From Kangiella spongicola (GTDB lineage: Bacteria; Pseudomonadota; Gammaproteobacteria; Enterobacterales; Kangiellaceae), in the NCBI RefSeq assembly GCF_003194565.2, contig NZ_QICH01000001.1:744001-808000 (forward strand): a DNA stretch of 64,000 bases, given 5' to 3'. Each line of letters opens with the position of its first letter. The stretch's first letter is position 1. The position numbers were made by a program, and so were the translations under genes. The notes beneath the pieces are model-generated. The model worked only from the letters and a program-made list of their open reading frames with translations. It did not search any database and was not told where the DNA came from. Positions 7,354-16,593 of the stretch are shown here, piece after piece.

Positions 7354-10080
7354 CTAGTGCGCTTCATCCCAGTTATCGCCGACCCCAACTTCTGCGATTA
7401 ATGGCACAGACAATTCGGCGACACTTTCCATCAGCTCAGGGATTTTCTTTTGAGCCAGCTCTAAATACTGCTCTTCGACCTCAAACACCAGTTCATCATG
7501 AACCTGCATGATCATTGTGATGCCCGGCTGGTCTTGTAGCCATTTGTCCACTTCTAACATCGCGAGCTTGATAATATCTGCAGCACTGCCTTGCATTGGC
7601 GCATTAATCGCTGTTCTTTCGGCCGCTTTGCGGCGCATACCGTTCTTTGAGTGAATCTCAGGCAAGTACAGACGACGGCCATAAAGTGTTTCAACATAGC
7701 CTTTTTCCGCTGCCTTCTCACGGGTATTGTCCATGTAAGCCTCAACCCCCGGATAACGCGCAAAATAGGTGTTGATGTAATCTTGGGCAGTGTTCCTATC
7801 GGCTTCAATCTGCTTGGCAAGACCAAACGCTGACATACCGTAGATTAAGCCGAAGTTAATGGCCTTTGCGTTGCGACGCTGGGTATCGGTAACCTCATCA
7901 AGCTCAACGCCAAAGACTTCCGAGGCGGTTGCTGAGTGTACATCCAAGCCTTCTTCAAAAGCTTTAAGCAAGCCTTTGTCCTGTGACAAGTGGGCCATAA
8001 TTCGCAACTCAATTTGTGAGTAATCCGCCGCTAGAATTTTACAACCTTCAGACGCTATAAAAGCGGTTCGAATACTACGGCCTTCCGCGGATTTGATAGG
8101 AATATTTTGTAAGTTCGGTTCAGTCGATGATAAACGCCCTGTGGCGGCAATTGCCTGATGATAAGAGGTGTGCAAACGCTTTGTTTCGGGGTTGATCATC
8201 TTCGGCAACTTGTCGGTATAAGTTGATTTCAACTTACTCAAGCTGCGGTTTTCTAAAATTAATTTTGGCAATGGATAATCAAGTGCTAATTCCTGTAACA
8301 CTTCTTCTGCGGTCGATGGTTGTCCTTTCGGGGTTTTCTTAATAATGGGTAACTCTAACTCTTCGAATAGAATTGCTTGTAACTGCTTCGGCGAGCCGAG
8401 ATTAAATTCTTTGCCTGCTAACTCATAGGCTTTTGCTTCAATCTCTTTAAGACGCTGCTCAAAGACACGGCTTTTTTCTAATAACAGCGCACCATCCACC
8501 AACACACCGTTTCGTTCAACTTTTGATAATACCTTCACTAATGGCATTTCAATATGCTGAAAAACTTGTGCCGGCCCTTCTTCTTTTTGCAGTTCGCCCC
8601 ACAGCTTTTGGTGAAGCTTCATGGTGATATCTGCGTCTTCGGCGGCATACGGCGAGGCTTTTTCTAGTTCGATTTGATCAAAGGTTAGTTGGTTCTTGCC
8701 CTTGCCAGCGATCTCTTCAAACTTAATCGTAGGGTGATTGAGATGCTTTAAGGATAAGGTGTCCATATCATGGCGACTGGCTACCGAGTTTAAGCAATAA
8801 GACTCCAGCATGGTATCAAACTCGATTCCGCCAAGCGTAATGCCATAACGTGCTAACACGCTCATGTCGTACTTTAGATTTTGTCCGACTTTTTTAATCT
8901 CGTCGCTTTCAAGTAACGGCTTCATCTGCTTTAAGACGTCGTCTCGGTCTAGCTGCTTAGGCACGCCCATGTAGCTGTGTGCTACTGGCAAATAAGCCGC
9001 TTCACCATTGTCTAGCGCAAACGACATCCCAACCAATTCAGCTTCCATGTAATTCAAGCTGGTGGTTTCAGTGTCAAAGGCAAAAAGCTCTGATTTTTCA
9101 AGTTTTTTCAACCACTTATCTAACTCGGATTGTTCTAAAATCGTTTCGTATTTACTGCGATCAATAGGGGTTTCACCGCTATCTTCATCGCCTTCTAGCT
9201 CTTCACCACCTTCTTTTAGGACTTCGGTTAACCAGCGTCGAAACTCCATCTTGCCGTATAGTTCTTTTAACTCTGCAAGGTCAGGCTCTTTAAGCGTTAA
9301 TTCTTTTGGCAAGAAGTCTAAGTCACAATCCAGTTTAATAGTCGCTAGCTCGTAGGATAGCGGCAGTTGATCGAGCGCCTCGCGTAAATTTTCACCAATC
9401 TTGCCACCAATCTTATCGGCGTTTTCAATCACGCCCTGCATTGAGCCGTATTCATTGAGCCACTTCACGGCTGTTTTTGGCCCACATTTATTCACGCCAG
9501 GGATGTTATCCACTTTGTCGCCAACAAGTGCTAAGAAATCAATGATCTGATCAGGCTTAACGCCAAACTTCTCAATTACCCGATCATAGTCAGTAATTGG
9601 GTTGTTCTTATCCATGGTGTTAATCAATGTCACATTGTCGCTGACCAACTGTGCCATGTCTTTATCGCCAGTCGATATCAAAGTTTCGCGACCTTCTGCA
9701 CATGCCTGTTTAGCCAAAGTGCCAATAACATCATCAGCTTCGACACCATCCACAACTAACAATGGCAAGCCCATGGCTTCTACGATCTTATGGATCGGCT
9801 CAATTTGTTGACGCAGGTCTTCCGGCATCGGTGGGCGGTTAGCTTTATACTCTGGGTATAAATCGTTACGGAAAGTTTTACCTTTAGCATCAAACACCAC
9901 CGCCATATGTGTCGGCTGATACTCATTGATTAAGCTCTTCAGCATATTGATCACGCCAAATACCGCCCCCGTCATCATGCCCTCGGAGTTTGTCATGCGC
10001 TGTAACTGCGGTACATGATAAGCACGGAATAGATAGGAAGAGCCGTCAACTAATATGAAAGGTGTTTGTTTTTCAGACAT
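7354..10080 (-). CDS. polA: DNA polymerase I
   Basis: 908 residues, full length. The N-terminal 5'-3' exonuclease domain has [12 protein letters not shown] and GDKDMAQLV. The 3'-5' proofreading domain keeps the metal-binding FDTETTSLN motif, so proofreading should be active. The polymerase domain has motif A ([11 protein letters not shown]), the O-helix [14 protein letters not shown] and motif C ([11 protein letters not shown]). It fills gaps in Okazaki-fragment processing and repair. It is monocistronic with its own terminator, and the small RNA candidate lies just downstream. Confidence 0.97.
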   Translation of the reverse strand: MSEKQTPFILVDGSSYLFRAYHVPQLQRMTNSEGMMTGAVFGVINMLKSLINEYQPTHMAVVFDAKGKTFRNDLYPEYKANRPPMPEDLRQQIEPIHKIVEAMGLPLLVVDGVEADDVIGTLAKQACAEGRETLISTGDKDMAQLVSDNVTLINTMDKNNPITDYDRVIEKFGVKPDQIIDFLALVGDKVDNIPGVNKCGPKTAVKWLNEYGSMQGVIENADKIGGKIGENLREALDQLPLSYELATIKLDCDLDFLPKELTLKEPDLAELKELYGKMEFRRWLTEVLKEGGEELEGDEDSGETPIDRSKYETILEQSELDKWLKKLEKSELFAFDTETTSLNYMEAELVGMSFALDNGEAAYLPVAHSYMGVPKQLDRDDVLKQMKPLLESDEIKKVGQNLKYDMSVLARYGITLGGIEFDTMLESYCLNSVASRHDMDTLSLKHLNHPTIKFEEIAGKGKNQLTFDQIELEKASPYAAEDADITMKLHQKLWGELQKEEGPAQVFQHIEMPLVKVLSKVERNGVLVDGALLLEKSRVFEQRLKEIEAKAYELAGKEFNLGSPKQLQAILFEELELPIIKKTPKGQPSTAEEVLQELALDYPLPKLILENRSLSKLKSTYTDKLPKMINPETKRLHTSYHQAIAATGRLSSTEPNLQNIPIKSAEGRSIRTAFIASEGCKILAADYSQIELRIMAHLSQDKGLLKAFEEGLDVHSATASEVFGVELDEVTDTQRRNAKAINFGLIYGMSAFGLAKQIEADRNTAQDYINTYFARYPGVEAYMDNTREKAAEKGYVETLYGRRLYLPEIHSKNGMRRKAAERTAINAPMQGSAADIIKLAMLEVDKWLQDQPGITMIMQVHDELVFEVEEQYLELAQKKIPELMESVAELSVPLIAEVGVGDNWDEAH

Positions 10081-10167
10081 TGGAATATAAGGTTTTGAAG
10101 ATTGGTTTAAGTGTAACGTAAGTTGCCCAACAATCCTATATACAAACGATTGCTCATGTCTAAAGCT

Positions 10168-10197
10168 ACAAAAAAGCCCAGCGTTAACTGAGCTTCT
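10168..10197 (-). terminator. Terminator downstream of the serine hydrolase gene
   Basis: On the minus strand AGCTCAG pairs with CTGGGCT (one G-U) around TTAACG, followed by TTTTTT. It separates the S12 hydrolase transcript from polA. Confidence 0.7.
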
Positions 10198-10228
10198 ATG
10201 TTTGCGCTCTACTTACTATTTCTTCTAT

Positions 10229-11932
10229 CTATTGCTTCTGTAATATTCTCGGTTGGCCGCGTTGTGTGATTGTCAGATGTCTTTTTTCGACATCAAACTC
10301 AATAACAATATCGGCTAGTGTAAATTTAAACTTGTTGTGTGATATTGGCGTTAATGGGAAGGCTGATTGGCCGGTAGCTTGCGCGTATAACTGACCGTTT
10401 TTGATCATAATTTCGATATCTAAGGGAAAGTTATCCGCTTGGTAGGTGCCAACGTATTGCTTTAAGGTCTTTTCAGGCACATTAATCGACTTTTCTTTCT
10501 CAGCGTTTGTCACTTTAATAAAGACATCGGCTCGGCCGCCCTGTTTAATTTCGAACATGTCACTGTCGCGATCGAAGCGAATCTCAATCCCTGCTTGTAC
10601 AAACTCAAAATTATTTTCATCCAACGCGGATAAAGGGAAGCCACCTTGGCCTGTCGCCTGCGCATACAACTGCTTATCGACTAAAGTGATGGTAATGTCT
10701 AGCGGGTGTGTCTCGCTCTTATAGTGCCCTTGAAGTGGTTCTAATAGCTCAGGCGCTAAATCAACTACCTTGCCAAACTCTGGAACTGGAACTTCTTTTC
10801 CGAAATAGGCATCCAACAATGCTTCATAAACTTTGCGAATATCGTAGTTTAGGCCATTCGTCAGCACTACCACGCTAATACCGGCTTCAGGATAATAGGC
10901 CAAATGAGAAACAAAGGCTTCGATGCCACCATTATGCCAATATCCCTGAAGTTCTTTCTCGCCATGCTTATATTTTGTGCCGAAAATGCCTTGGCCATAA
11001 CCACTCTCCAGCTCTAACATTCTGTCTAAGCTGGATTTCTTAAGTAGCTTTCCCTCAAACAAGCCGCGAATAAATATATCTAAGTCACGAGTCGTCGAAA
11101 CAATCGCTCCAGCCGAATATGCCACCGACATATCCCATTCTGGCACCTGCTGCCACTTTTTATCTTGTATTTGATAAGAATAAACTTCAGCATTGTCCGT
11201 GTTGATACTTTCGCCAAGCAAGGTATTTGTCATGCCTAATGGCTGGTAAATACGTTCCGCCAGTAATTCGGCATAAGACTTATCGGTTACGCGCTCTAGG
11301 ATATAGCCTAGTAGTAAGTAGTTACTATTACTGTAAGCAGCTTTTTCTCCTGGTTCAAAGTCTGCATCAAAGCTTTCGATTTTTTTGACCAAAACCGCTT
11401 TTTCTTGATGCGTCTGATAATAAGTCATAAAGTCAGGTTCATCGGTATAGTTATGAATCCCTGAGTGGTGATTCAGCATATGTCCGATGGTGATTTTTTC
11501 GGCATTCGCTACATTGGGGTAAAAGGTTGCTAGCTTTGTCTCTAAACTCAGTTTGCCCTCTTCTACTAATTGTAAAACCAAAGTCGCGGTAAAGGTTTTT
11601 GTGATTGAGCCGACTTTATACTTGAGCTGATCTCTCGAAATGGCCACAGTGTCGTCGCTCGGTACTAACGCTCGATGATAAATTTCCTTGCCATCTTGAT
11701 ATAGGGCGATGCTTCCCAAAAGCCTGTCGTGCTCCGCTAGCGCTCCAAAGTAAGGATCTAAAGCTGTCGCCATACGTTGCTTAGCTACATCCGCATTCTC
11801 CACAATTTCTATGCTTTTTGTACTAGTAGCTTTCGTTGTAGCTCCTGCGATAGCCGCCGCGCCTGTGGTGACCAAAGTACACAGCAGCGCTAATCGTGCG
11901 GCACCCATGATTCCTGTTCTATAGTTTTTCAT
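10229..11932 (-). CDS. Beta-lactamase-family (S12) serine hydrolase, exported
   Basis: About 567 residues. I chose the ATG at 11932 because AGGTTAGG lies at the right distance; an ATG four codons upstream (11944) is also possible. A signal peptide (MKNYRTGIMGAARLALLCTL) is followed by the class C beta-lactamase/penicillin-binding fold: SITKTFTATL holds the SxxK nucleophile, YSNSNYLLLG the YxN motif, and HNGG stands at the KTG-like position. The C-terminus holds two similar beta-rich repeats (LYAQATGQGGFPLSALDENNF and LYAQATGQSAFPLTPISHNKF), typical of peptidase-like S12 enzymes. Probably a periplasmic esterase or D-aminopeptidase-like enzyme; substrate unknown. It need not be an antibiotic-resistance enzyme. 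Confidence 0.82.
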   Translation of the reverse strand: MKNYRTGIMGAARLALLCTLVTTGAAAIAGATTKATSTKSIEIVENADVAKQRMATALDPYFGALAEHDRLLGSIALYQDGKEIYHRALVPSDDTVAISRDQLKYKVGSITKTFTATLVLQLVEEGKLSLETKLATFYPNVANAEKITIGHMLNHHSGIHNYTDEPDFMTYYQTHQEKAVLVKKIESFDADFEPGEKAAYSNSNYLLLGYILERVTDKSYAELLAERIYQPLGMTNTLLGESINTDNAEVYSYQIQDKKWQQVPEWDMSVAYSAGAIVSTTRDLDIFIRGLFEGKLLKKSSLDRMLELESGYGQGIFGTKYKHGEKELQGYWHNGGIEAFVSHLAYYPEAGISVVVLTNGLNYDIRKVYEALLDAYFGKEVPVPEFGKVVDLAPELLEPLQGHYKSETHPLDITITLVDKQLYAQATGQGGFPLSALDENNFEFVQAGIEIRFDRDSDMFEIKQGGRADVFIKVTNAEKEKSINVPEKTLKQYVGTYQADNFPLDIEIMIKNGQLYAQATGQSAFPLTPISHNKFKFTLADIVIEFDVEKRHLTITQRGQPRILQKQ

Positions 11933-11944
11933 GCCTAACCTCAT

Positions 11945-12388
11945 GCTCAGTGGTTTTATTCAAGAGTCCAATTTTCTATCAAGGATTTATCATATACAGT
12001 GCCTGGCAAAAATCCTAATATTCTAATATTGTGATTTGTAACGAGATCTGTCGCGAAGCAAACTGTCTGCGTCATAAAAATGGATCTTCAACCTAAATTC
12101 CAGTATCTTTCTAGGTGTCTTAATTTATTGGCATCTGTTTACTTTTTCCACAGGCAGTCAGATTCTGTGGATAACTTTGTGAAGAAGTTTTGGTTAAAAT
12201 GATATAAGCCCGATGAAATAGACGTTTTTTGCTTTGGGGAGCAAATAATCAGTATAAAATCCTTTTATAACAATAGCTTAAAAGACCAACTAAAAGCTAC
12301 ACTTTAGAATATAGCGCTTAAGCGTTATAACTTTGCTGTGGATAAGTTGAATTAAACGCTTTGTTATGACACAACAAAAGAACGATAA
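11945..12388. promoter_or_regulatory. 444-bp AT-rich gap with two perfect DnaA boxes
   Basis: This gap between the divergent hydrolase gene and dctQ contains TGTGGATAA at 12166-12174 and again at 12337-12345, both exact complements of the DnaA consensus TTATCCACA. A partial match, TTTTCCACA, lies near 12145-12153. The rest is AT-rich with no credible open frame. It may be a DnaA-binding regulatory or titration region. The promoters of both flanking genes should lie here, but I could not single them out. Confidence 0.5.
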
Positions 12389-12955
12389 ATGCTAAAAGCA
12401 ACCACGTTAAAACTTCAGACTTTTTTAGACTCAGTTACCGAATGGACTGGTAAGATTATATCTTGGCTGACGCTTTTTATGGTCTTAACCGTTACTTTAG
12501 TACTTATTCTTCGTAACTGGTTCGATTTGAGCGCGATAGCTCTTCAAGAATCGGTAAACTATATGCATGCCTGCGTCTTTATGTTGGGGGCCGCTTTCGC
12601 CTTAAAACATAATGACCATGTTCGTGTTGACGTTTTCTACCAACACTTTTCACCGAAAAAGAAAGCCATTGTTAATATCCTTGGTTTCTTCTTTTTACTG
12701 CTTCCGGTCTGTCTATTTATCTTTATTTACTGCAAAGATTATGTGCTCTTCAGCTGGGCGCTTGTCGAAGGCTCGAACCAACCCGGTGGCATTCCTTTGA
12801 TGTATCTTCTTAAGTCACTTCTTCTGGCGATGCCCGTTGCACTAATCATCCAAGGGGTTTCCGATACTTTAAAATGCAGTGCATTCTTGCTTGGTTGGCT
12901 CGACACGCCAGAATTCTTACGAACCGAAGAATTAGCGGAGACACACCATGCTTGA
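12389..12955 (+). CDS. TRAP transporter small permease, DctQ type
   Basis: 188 residues with four predicted membrane helices (about residues 20-42, 50-75, 88-112 and 135-155) and the DctQ motif ALQESVNYMHACVFMLGAAFALKHNDHVRVDVFY. In TRAP systems the small permease pairs with the large DctM subunit and a periplasmic binding protein for sodium-driven uptake of organic acids. The gene overlaps dctM by eight bases, so the two are translated together. No binding-protein gene adjoins it. The only TRAP binding protein in this window is 23 kb away at 37584. Confidence 0.92.
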   Translation: MLKATTLKLQTFLDSVTEWTGKIISWLTLFMVLTVTLVLILRNWFDLSAIALQESVNYMHACVFMLGAAFALKHNDHVRVDVFYQHFSPKKKAIVNILGFFFLLLPVCLFIFIYCKDYVLFSWALVEGSNQPGGIPLMYLLKSLLLAMPVALIIQGVSDTLKCSAFLLGWLDTPEFLRTEELAETHHA

Positions 12956-14318
12956 GTTGATGCCGTTATTTCTTTTCCTTGCCGTCTGTGGCGTTTTGCT
13001 ATGGGGCTACCCCGTTGCCTTTTCACTCGCCGGAACCTCTTTAATTTTCGTCAGCGTTGGCGCCTTAAGCGGAGTTATCGAGCCTGTTCAGCTTAACTTT
13101 ATGGCCGGCCGTCTGTTTAAAATTATGGATCGCACGACACTCATTGCTGTGCCACTGTTTATTTTTATGGGCTTAATGCTTGAGCGTACTAAGATTGCGG
13201 AAGATCTTCTAGAATCCATGGCGACCCTATTCGGTAAGCTGCGCGGTGGTATGGGCTTCGCCGTTACAATCGTTGGTATGCTTCTAGCCGCTAGCACCGG
13301 TATCGTTGGTGCGACCGTCGTCACGATGGGACTTTTATCACTGCCCGCCATGTTAAAGCGTGGTTATAAGCCAGAATTGTCTACCGGCGTCATCTGTGCA
13401 TCCGGCACTTTAGGGCAGATCATTCCACCATCAATTGTTTTGGTATTATTAGGCGATGTGTTAGCCAACGCCATGACCGAAGCCAAAGGCCAAGGCTTAG
13501 AAACTGAGCAAGTGGCTTCCATTGGCGATCTCTTTATGGGCGCTGTCATTCCTGGGATGTTATTGGTAGTCGGTTATATGCTTTATATCGCCTTTGTTGC
13601 TTGGCGTCGCCCTAACGATGCACCAGCCATGGAGATTGATGATAAAGATCTAAAACACGCAATTTGGTTGGCGCTTAAAAGCTTATCGCTACCACTGATT
13701 CTAATTGTCGCGGTCTTAGGCTCCATTCTTTATGGCATCGCCACACCGACAGAAGCCGCCGCAATCGGTGCCTTTGGTGCCATTATACTCGCTATTTTAC
13801 GCAAGCAGTTCACACTAGCGCGCCTTATCGACGTAATGCAATCCACGGTTAAAACCACCAGTATGGTTTTCCTGATTCTTATCGGCGCTTCTATATTTTC
13901 GTTAGTTTTCCGTATGTACGGTGGCGACGAGATGATTCGTCATTTCTTTACCGATCTACCAGGCGGCCTATTTACCGCCTTGTTGATTGTGATGGTCGTA
14001 ATGTTCTTGCTAGGTTTCATTCTCGACTTTATCGAAATCACCTTCGTCATAGTGCCTATTATTGGCCCAGTATTGCTGCTGATGGGCGCAGATCCCATCT
14101 GGCTTGGCGTGCTAATAGCGATTAACTTACAAACTTCTTTTTTAACACCGCCTTTTGGCTTTGCTCTATTTTATTTACGCGGCGTGGCACCAAAAGAGAT
14201 ACAGACCGCACAAATTTACCGCGGCGTTATTCCATTTATTGGAATACAAGTTATTGTTCTAGCCCTAATCGCATTCTGGCCCCAGCTCTCAACCTGGCTG
14301 CCATCGGCAGTAGGCTAA
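12948..14318 (+). CDS. TRAP transporter large permease, DctM type
   Basis: 456 residues, about 12 hydrophobic segments. Family motifs include PLFIFMGLMLERTKIAEDLL, GMLLAASTGIVGATVVTMG, SGTLGQIIPPSIVLVLLGD and TPTEAAAIGAFGA. This is the ion-coupled transport subunit in the inner membrane. Glycine- and proline-rich re-entrant loops are intact, so it should work. Cotranscribed with dctQ, and perhaps with murI, which starts 14 bases downstream. The substrate cannot be read from the permease. Confidence 0.94.
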   Translation: MLELMPLFLFLAVCGVLLWGYPVAFSLAGTSLIFVSVGALSGVIEPVQLNFMAGRLFKIMDRTTLIAVPLFIFMGLMLERTKIAEDLLESMATLFGKLRGGMGFAVTIVGMLLAASTGIVGATVVTMGLLSLPAMLKRGYKPELSTGVICASGTLGQIIPPSIVLVLLGDVLANAMTEAKGQGLETEQVASIGDLFMGAVIPGMLLVVGYMLYIAFVAWRRPNDAPAMEIDDKDLKHAIWLALKSLSLPLILIVAVLGSILYGIATPTEAAAIGAFGAIILAILRKQFTLARLIDVMQSTVKTTSMVFLILIGASIFSLVFRMYGGDEMIRHFFTDLPGGLFTALLIVMVVMFLLGFILDFIEITFVIVPIIGPVLLLMGADPIWLGVLIAINLQTSFLTPPFGFALFYLRGVAPKEIQTAQIYRGVIPFIGIQVIVLALIAFWPQLSTWLPSAVG

Positions 14319-14332
14319 CATAGGATTTTTGT

Positions 14333-15118
14333 ATGAGCTCAAACCCAATAGGTATTTTCGATTCTGGCGTAGGTGGTTTATCGGTTTATCAAGCCATTCG
14401 CAAACACTTGCCTAATGAAAATATTATTTATTTTGCAGACTCGGCCTACGCTCCCTATGGCAACCTTTCTAAGCAAAAACTACACGAGCGCTGTCAGCAT
14501 ATTGCTAACTTCTTCTTGAAGCACAAGGCAAAAGCGATGGTTATTGCCTGTAACACAGCCACCGCTATGATGGCGGACTGGCTTCGTGCTGAGTATGACC
14601 TGCCCATCATAGCGCTTGAACCTGCGATAAAACCTGCAGTCTCCGTTACGCGCACAGGCCACATTGGTGTTTTCGCTACCGAAAATACGTTGAACAGCAG
14701 TCGCTATCAAAAACTGGTCGCTCAATTTGCTCGCGATAAATCGATTCACCAAGTCGCTTGCCATGGCTTTGTCGAACAAATTGAAAAAGGGGATCTTGAT
14801 GGCCCAGAAACCACAAAGTTAGTTAAGCAATATTTAGAGCCACTTCTCGAGTTCAAAGTCGATACATTAGTATTAGGCTGTACGCACTATCCTTTCTTAG
14901 AGAAAACCATCAAAAAAATCGCTGGCACAGCCCCGCTAAAGCTGCTCGATACAGCGGATGCGGTATCATTACAGTTAACACGAGTACTCGCTGTCAATGC
15001 GTTATTTAATAATCTACCACACGAACAGGACTATTTTTTCTCAAGCGACAACCCCAAGAACGCAACACCTGTGTTCACAAAATTACTCAGTAAAAAAGTG
15101 ATCGTCAGCTCGGCATAG
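14333..15118 (+). CDS. murI: Glutamate racemase
   Basis: 261 residues. IGIFDSGVGGLSV at the N-terminus, the first catalytic cysteine in MVIACNTATA (about residue 70), and the second in LVLGCTHYPFL (about residue 182). Makes D-glutamate for peptidoglycan in the cytosol. The start ATG at 14333 has AGGA upstream and lies 14 bases after dctM, so readthrough from the transporter operon is likely. It is the last housekeeping gene before the T6SS region. Confidence 0.95.
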   Translation: MSSNPIGIFDSGVGGLSVYQAIRKHLPNENIIYFADSAYAPYGNLSKQKLHERCQHIANFFLKHKAKAMVIACNTATAMMADWLRAEYDLPIIALEPAIKPAVSVTRTGHIGVFATENTLNSSRYQKLVAQFARDKSIHQVACHGFVEQIEKGDLDGPETTKLVKQYLEPLLEFKVDTLVLGCTHYPFLEKTIKKIAGTAPLKLLDTADAVSLQLTRVLAVNALFNNLPHEQDYFFSSDNPKNATPVFTKLLSKKVIVSSA

Positions 15119-15263
15119 CACCAAAACATTAAAATCATATCAGATATCTTTAGGATATGTGATACTGTTCTCATTCTAGTAAAGATAATATCTCTTTGAT
15201 TAACAGCACTACTGAGTCTGGGTAAAATACCTCGGTTAAGTGGTTGAATAATTGAGGGATGTT

Positions 15264-16583
15264 TTGCAACAACAAACATGGATAAGCCGTTGCCTCGTGG
15301 CTCAATTAGATCCCGAAGGCATTATCAAAAATTACACCATTCAAGTTGCCTGTAACGCTAGCGACGAAGTCGACCTTCACCGCCAAATCCGCGCTTATCT
15401 GCAGAATAATAATTTCACACTTAAATCCATTGAATACACAAGGTTAATCCAAGAGCATCTTGATCGAATGGACTATTACGATCAGGTCAGTATCAATTTA
15501 AGCGCAGAAGCTGCACGACATGGTTATGCATTGGGGCAACTTGAGCCAATAAAAGAGCAATCAAGTTCCATCAATGCCGAAGGGCCTAGTTATCTAAACA
15601 TCCAGTCACAGCCGATGGAGTTTTCTATCAATCCAGAAAAGCCGTCGTGGCAACAGCCCTGGATCGATCCGAACTTAAAACAAACTCTTTTTAAAAGTGA
15701 TACTAAGACTTATTTGTTACTCGATGCCACTAGTCGAGGCATTATCAGCAAAACGTTCGATCTCGATGATTACAATGACATCGACAAATGCTCCTTATAT
15801 TCAGGACAGCTGGCAGAAGATTTAAAACAACAAGCACCTTACCTGCTCGATGTTACGCTCAGCGAAGAACAGCTTATGGACGACAGTTCCGTACCCAAGT
15901 TCCACCGCGACTTCTTCTCTAAATACTGGGGGAAAAATACTGGTATTTTTATTCACAGCTCAGAGCCCCTCGACAAACTGAACTTTCATCTTAAAAAATT
16001 CACCAAAGTCCAAGATGAAACGGGCAAATGGTTCTTTTTCAGATTTTTTGACCCAAGAATCATGGCGCATTATCTAGAATCCATTCAGCGCTGGCCGCAG
16101 CGTATCGCTAAATGGTATGGCGCACAAAAAGACTCACAACTCATACAAAGCTTTATTTGTGAACACATGGCGGGCAACGAATACAAAGTTTTCCAGCTAA
16201 AGCCAAACCATAACTTAAATCACTCGGGCAACATATCTTTAACCAGTGTCGAGTTTGAATTTTTCAAAGATTATCAATGGCAACAAAACAAAAAGTTAGT
16301 CGAGATAGAGTTACGACAAGACTTTCCAAACGAAACAGCCAACTTCACCAACGACGATATCAATGACTGGTTAGAATCGGCAGCTAAAAAAGGATACACC
16401 ACTCCTCGCTCCCTTTACGACTACGCTTACTCAACTTTGATGGCTACTACCTATGGTTTTGATTTATCAGAGGTTGAGCAATTTTTATCAGAACAAACGA
16501 CTAGTCATTTAGAAAAATCAAAATTACTTTATCAAAGCACTAAAGACGCTGTAGAGCGCTATGCTTCAGGAAGCAACACATAA
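15264..16583 (+). CDS. DUF4123 T6SS effector chaperone (VasW/Tap-like) with N-terminal extension
   Basis: About 439 residues. The start is a TTG: the one at 15264 has GAGGG just upstream, while a TTG at 15252 is the alternative. The middle part matches DUF4123: KTYLLLDATSRGI, then FSKYWGKNTGIFIHSSEPLD, LNFHLKKFTKVQDETGKW and FFRFFDPRIMAHYLESI. DUF4123 proteins are adaptor chaperones that load cargo effectors onto VgrG. About 140 residues precede the domain here, longer than the usual family member. The next gene is a VasX-like effector, the classic vasW-vasX order. No vgrG precedes it; the upstream gene is murI. Confidence 0.8.
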   Translation: MQQQTWISRCLVAQLDPEGIIKNYTIQVACNASDEVDLHRQIRAYLQNNNFTLKSIEYTRLIQEHLDRMDYYDQVSINLSAEAARHGYALGQLEPIKEQSSSINAEGPSYLNIQSQPMEFSINPEKPSWQQPWIDPNLKQTLFKSDTKTYLLLDATSRGIISKTFDLDDYNDIDKCSLYSGQLAEDLKQQAPYLLDVTLSEEQLMDDSSVPKFHRDFFSKYWGKNTGIFIHSSEPLDKLNFHLKKFTKVQDETGKWFFFRFFDPRIMAHYLESIQRWPQRIAKWYGAQKDSQLIQSFICEHMAGNEYKVFQLKPNHNLNHSGNISLTSVEFEFFKDYQWQQNKKLVEIELRQDFPNETANFTNDDINDWLESAAKKGYTTPRSLYDYAYSTLMATTYGFDLSEVEQFLSEQTTSHLEKSKLLYQSTKDAVERYASGSNT

Positions 16584-16593
16584 GGATTTAACA

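Noticed and set aside
10229-11932. Antibiotic-resistance beta-lactamase (AmpC)
   Set aside because: It has the S12 motifs but also long C-terminal beta repeats typical of other S12 hydrolases and is much longer than AmpC.
11945-12388. Possible replication origin because of perfect DnaA boxes
   Set aside because: Only two exact boxes, no neighbouring dnaA, dnaN or mnmG and no clear AT-rich 13-mer repeats. Kept only as a DnaA-binding observation.
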